Source of the DNA: Tenacibaculum sp. 190130A14a
Lineage (GTDB): Bacteria; Bacteroidota; Bacteroidia; Flavobacteriales; Flavobacteriaceae
Length of the DNA: 64,000 bases
Reading direction: 5' to 3'
Assembly: GCF_964048965.1 (NCBI RefSeq)
Contig: NZ_OZ040189.1
Span: forward strand, 1 to 64,000
The number at the start of each line of letters is the position of its first letter. Position 1 is the first letter of the stretch. Positions 61,342 to 64,000 of this stretch are shown piece by piece. The notes below the pieces were generated by a model, which was given only the letters and a program-made list of their open reading frames with translations, was not told the origin of the DNA and did not search any database. A program made the position numbers and the translations under genes.

Positions 61342-63000
61342 ATGCTAATTATTAAAAATTTAAACATCTCTTTTTTTGATAAACAGGTTACCTACGACCT
61401 TAATTTCTCTGTTCAGAAAAACGAGATTTTAGGAATTGTAGGCGAAAGTGGAAGTGGAAAATCAATAAGCACACTTGCTATTTTAGGGTTACTTCCTAAA
61501 AGTGCACATATAAAGGGAGATATTCTGTTTAATCAAATTCCAATTCTTAATTATACCGAAAAAGAGTTTCAAAAAATTAGAGGCAACAAAATAGCAATGA
61601 TTTTCCAAGAGCCTATGAGCTCTCTTAATCCAACATTAAGTTGTGGGTATCAAGTTGCTGAGATTTTAAAAATTCATACAGACTTATCTCAAAAAGAAAT
61701 AAAAAAAGAAGTCCTTTCACTTTTTACCAAAGTAAAATTACCTAGACCAGAACAAATTTTCAACGCATATCCGCATGAAATTAGCGGTGGACAAAAGCAG
61801 CGTGTTATGATTGCCATGGCAATTGCTTGTAAACCTCAACTATTAATTGCTGATGAGCCAACTACTGCTTTAGATGTAACTGTACAAAAGGAAATTATTT
61901 ACTTGTTAAAAGAACTACAACAAGAGACAAAAATGAGTATTATTTTCATTTCTCATGATTTGTCTTTGGTATCTGAAATAGCCGATAGAGTAGTGGTTAT
62001 GTATCAGGGAAATATTATTGAACAAGGAACAAGTAAAGAGATCTTTTTAACTCCTCAAAAAGAATACACACAAGCACTTATTAAATCGAAACCTAACATT
62101 TCAGAACGTTTAAAAAACTTACCAACAGTTACAAATTTTATTGAAAACACCGTTGATCATACTGTGTATACATCAGAAGAACGAAAAGCTTTTCATGAAA
62201 AACTCTACAATCAACCTCCTTTATTAGAAGTGGTTGATCTTAAAAAGGAATTTGTTGCTGGTGGATTTTGGTTTCAAAAGCAAAAAGTAGTTAAAGCGGT
62301 AGATACGGTTTCTTTTAAAATTTATGAAGGAGAAACTTTAGGTCTAGTAGGAGAGAGCGGATGTGGAAAAACAACTTTAAGTAGAACTATATTACAGCTT
62401 GAAAAAGCAACTTCTGGTAGCATTTTTTATAAAAACAAAGACATTACTAAAGTGTCTAAAAAAGAACTAAAGCTATTAAGAAAAGAGATTCAAATTATAT
62501 TTCAAGATCCTTTTTCTTCTTTAAACCCAAGAATTACTGTTGGTAACGCTATTTTAGAGCCGATGAAAGTTCACAATATCTTTAATTCAAATTCTGAAAG
62601 AATTGAGTATGTGATGAATTTACTAGAAAAGGTAGGGCTTTCTAAAGAACATTTTTATCGTTATCCACACGAGTTTTCTGGAGGACAACGTCAAAGAATT
62701 GGTATTGCACGTACTATTGCATTACAACCAAAACTAATTATTTGTGATGAATCTGTTTCTGCTCTTGATGTTTCTATACAAGCACAAGTTTTAAACTTAT
62801 TAAACAGTTTAAAATCAGAATACAACTTTACTTATATTTTTATATCTCATGATTTATCCGTTGTAAAATACATGGCAGATCAACTTATTGTAATGAACCA
62901 AGGAAAAATAGAAGAAATGGCAGACGCAGATGAAGTATATAACAATCCTAAAACCAGCTACACACAAACTTTAATCAATGCTATTCCGAAAGGAATTTAA
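61342..63000 (+). CDS. Oligopeptide-type ABC transporter, fused double ATPase
   Basis: This 552-residue protein has two ABC ATPase domains like DppD-DppF fused in one chain (YejF/GsiA type). Domain 1 has GESGSGKSIS, ISGGQKQRVMIAMAIA and LLIADEPTTALD; domain 2 has GESGCGKTTLS, FSGGQRQRIGIARTIA and LIICDESVSALD. It energises uptake of peptides or other solutes. The permeases and binding protein are not in the window. In the second Walker B the usual Glu-Pro is Glu-Ser, and catalysis there should be retained. Confidence 0.93.
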   Translation: MLIIKNLNISFFDKQVTYDLNFSVQKNEILGIVGESGSGKSISTLAILGLLPKSAHIKGDILFNQIPILNYTEKEFQKIRGNKIAMIFQEPMSSLNPTLSCGYQVAEILKIHTDLSQKEIKKEVLSLFTKVKLPRPEQIFNAYPHEISGGQKQRVMIAMAIACKPQLLIADEPTTALDVTVQKEIIYLLKELQQETKMSIIFISHDLSLVSEIADRVVVMYQGNIIEQGTSKEIFLTPQKEYTQALIKSKPNISERLKNLPTVTNFIENTVDHTVYTSEERKAFHEKLYNQPPLLEVVDLKKEFVAGGFWFQKQKVVKAVDTVSFKIYEGETLGLVGESGCGKTTLSRTILQLEKATSGSIFYKNKDITKVSKKELKLLRKEIQIIFQDPFSSLNPRITVGNAILEPMKVHNIFNSNSERIEYVMNLLEKVGLSKEHFYRYPHEFSGGQRQRIGIARTIALQPKLIICDESVSALDVSIQAQVLNLLNSLKSEYNFTYIFISHDLSVVKYMADQLIVMNQGKIEEMADADEVYNNPKTSYTQTLINAIPKGI

Positions 63001-63060
63001 CTTTTTTCTATACTACAATAAGTAGTATATTGCACTGTTAAAAAAACTGAAGAAAAGATT

Positions 63061-64000
63061 ATGAAGATTATTGTACCAATGGCAGGAATTGGGTCGCGTT
63101 TAAGACCACATACATTAACAACTCCGAAGCCATTAACGGTTATTGCAGGTAAATCAATCGTGCAGCGTTTAGTAGAAGATATAGCTTCTGTAGTAAAGCA
63201 ACCTATTGAAGAGATTGCATTCATTATTGGGCCTATTGCCAAGGGGTTTCCTACAAATACTAAGGATAAATTAATCAAGATAGCTGAAAGCTTAGGAGCG
63301 AAAGGATCTGTATATGTGCAAGAACAAGCTTTAGGAACAGCTCATGCTATTTACTGTGCTAAAGATTCTCTTTCTGGACCATGCGTTGTAGCTTATGCCG
63401 ATACATTATTCAAAGCTGATTTTACTTTAGACACCAATGCAGATGGCGCTATTTGGGTAAAACAAGTTGAGGATCCGAGTGCTTTTGGTGTTGTTAAATT
63501 AGATAATGGAATTATTACTGATTTCGTTGAAAAACCAAAAGATTTTGTTTCAGATTTAGCAATTATTGGTATTTATTATTTTAAAGATGGTGATAAAGTT
63601 AAAGATGAAATTCAATATTTAATTGACAACGATTTAAAAGAAAACGGAGAATATCAATTAACCAATGTTTTAGAGTCATTAAAACAACAAGGAGCTCAAT
63701 TTATTCCTGGTAAAGTAGATGCTTGGATGGATTGTGGTAAAAAAGATCCTACAGTTGACACAAATAAACAAGTACTAGGTTTTGAACAAACGGAAGGTAA
63801 CAACTTAGTCTCAGAAGATGTTGTTTTAGAAAACGCTGAAATTATTCAACCTTGTTATATTGGCAAGAATGTTGTTCTAAAAAACACTAAAATAGGACCT
63901 TATGTATCTATTGGAGAAAATAGTATTGTAGAAAACTCTACTATTGTTAATTCTTTAATTCAAACAAACGTACAGGTTTCTAATGCTAATTTAGACAATG
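63061..64000 (+). CDS. Sugar nucleotidyltransferase (partial at window end)
   Basis: The protein starts MKIIVPMAGIGSRLRPHTLT, with the nucleotide-binding loop GxGxRLxPxT typical of glucose-1-phosphate thymidylyl/uridylyl-transferases. It continues with GTAHAIYCAKD, the FVEKPKD segment and WMDCGKKD. A left-handed beta-helix with hexapeptide-type repeats begins near residue 270 (VVLENAEIIQPCYIGKNVVL) and runs off the window. It makes an NDP-sugar for glycan or envelope synthesis; the exact sugar is unknown. Confidence 0.9.
   Translation, partial: MKIIVPMAGIGSRLRPHTLTTPKPLTVIAGKSIVQRLVEDIASVVKQPIEEIAFIIGPIAKGFPTNTKDKLIKIAESLGAKGSVYVQEQALGTAHAIYCAKDSLSGPCVVAYADTLFKADFTLDTNADGAIWVKQVEDPSAFGVVKLDNGIITDFVEKPKDFVSDLAIIGIYYFKDGDKVKDEIQYLIDNDLKENGEYQLTNVLESLKQQGAQFIPGKVDAWMDCGKKDPTVDTNKQVLGFEQTEGNNLVSEDVVLENAEIIQPCYIGKNVVLKNTKIGPYVSIGENSIVENSTIVNSLIQTNVQVSNANLDN

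Overview
The window is AT-rich DNA from a member of the Bacteroidota, almost certainly a marine-type Flavobacteriaceae (Tenacibaculum/Polaribacter-like; the genus cannot be fixed from sequence alone). The evidence is the TAnnTTTG-type -7 promoter elements, the lack of Shine-Dalgarno sites, four large secreted proteins ending in type IX secretion (T9SS) sorting domains, and typical flavobacterial gene neighbourhoods.

Layout. 0-2.1 kb: a four-helix-bundle (S23/IVP) gene between heptamer repeats, then moaC and a mobA-like gene for molybdenum cofactor. 2.1-8.9 kb: an ion channel, two alpha/beta hydrolases, a FISUMP-type protein and many small secreted or membrane proteins of unknown role. 9.0-20.6 kb: housekeeping genes (tRNA-Leu, prs, rplY/ctc, pth, queD, enoyl-CoA hydratase, GNAT, MATE, Usp, mutS, an rRNA/tRNA methylase). 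21.0-25.0 kb: a Gly-rich peptide gene, a TPR sensor kinase and its NarL-like regulator, followed by six compact, similarly organised transcription units. 25.1-39 kb: glpK, a PPOX-like protein, an AraC regulator, a CPBP protease, gcdH-like acyl-CoA dehydrogenase, rnpA, an S41 protease, a large conserved protein with nucleoside-phosphorylase-like features, purD, and a PhoB/PhoR-like pair. 40.06-46.1 kb: an accessory array of cassette-like genes separated by palindromic elements (AraC+GNAT, XRE+PD-(D/E)XK nuclease, a lipoprotein, a broken lipoprotein gene), lying between a conserved exonuclease gene and an ABC-F gene. 48-61.2 kb: four large T9SS-exported proteins (S8 protease, BNR/sortilin-like propeller protein, two M43 metalloproteases) sharing near-identical MAM, FN3, GEVED and sorting modules. 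61.3-64 kb: a double-ATPase oligopeptide ABC protein and a sugar-nucleotidyltransferase cut by the window end.

The most striking system is 20.99-25.04 kb. Directly after the response-regulator stop codon there is a tandem duplication (about 595 bp period) of a three-unit cassette, A-B-C then A'-B'-C'. Every unit has two TTNCGGA-like boxes exactly 22 bp apart, with a TAnnTTTG promoter element 37-38 bp after the start of the second box. Units A and B look non-coding and end in strong terminators; unit C encodes a 33-residue peptide ending identically in both copies. Almost every predicted transcript carries two GGG(G)AA-type motifs near small hairpins. I infer a two-component regulator switching on a family of small RNAs and small peptides, in layout reminiscent of GacS/GacA-Rsm circuits but apparently unrelated in sequence.
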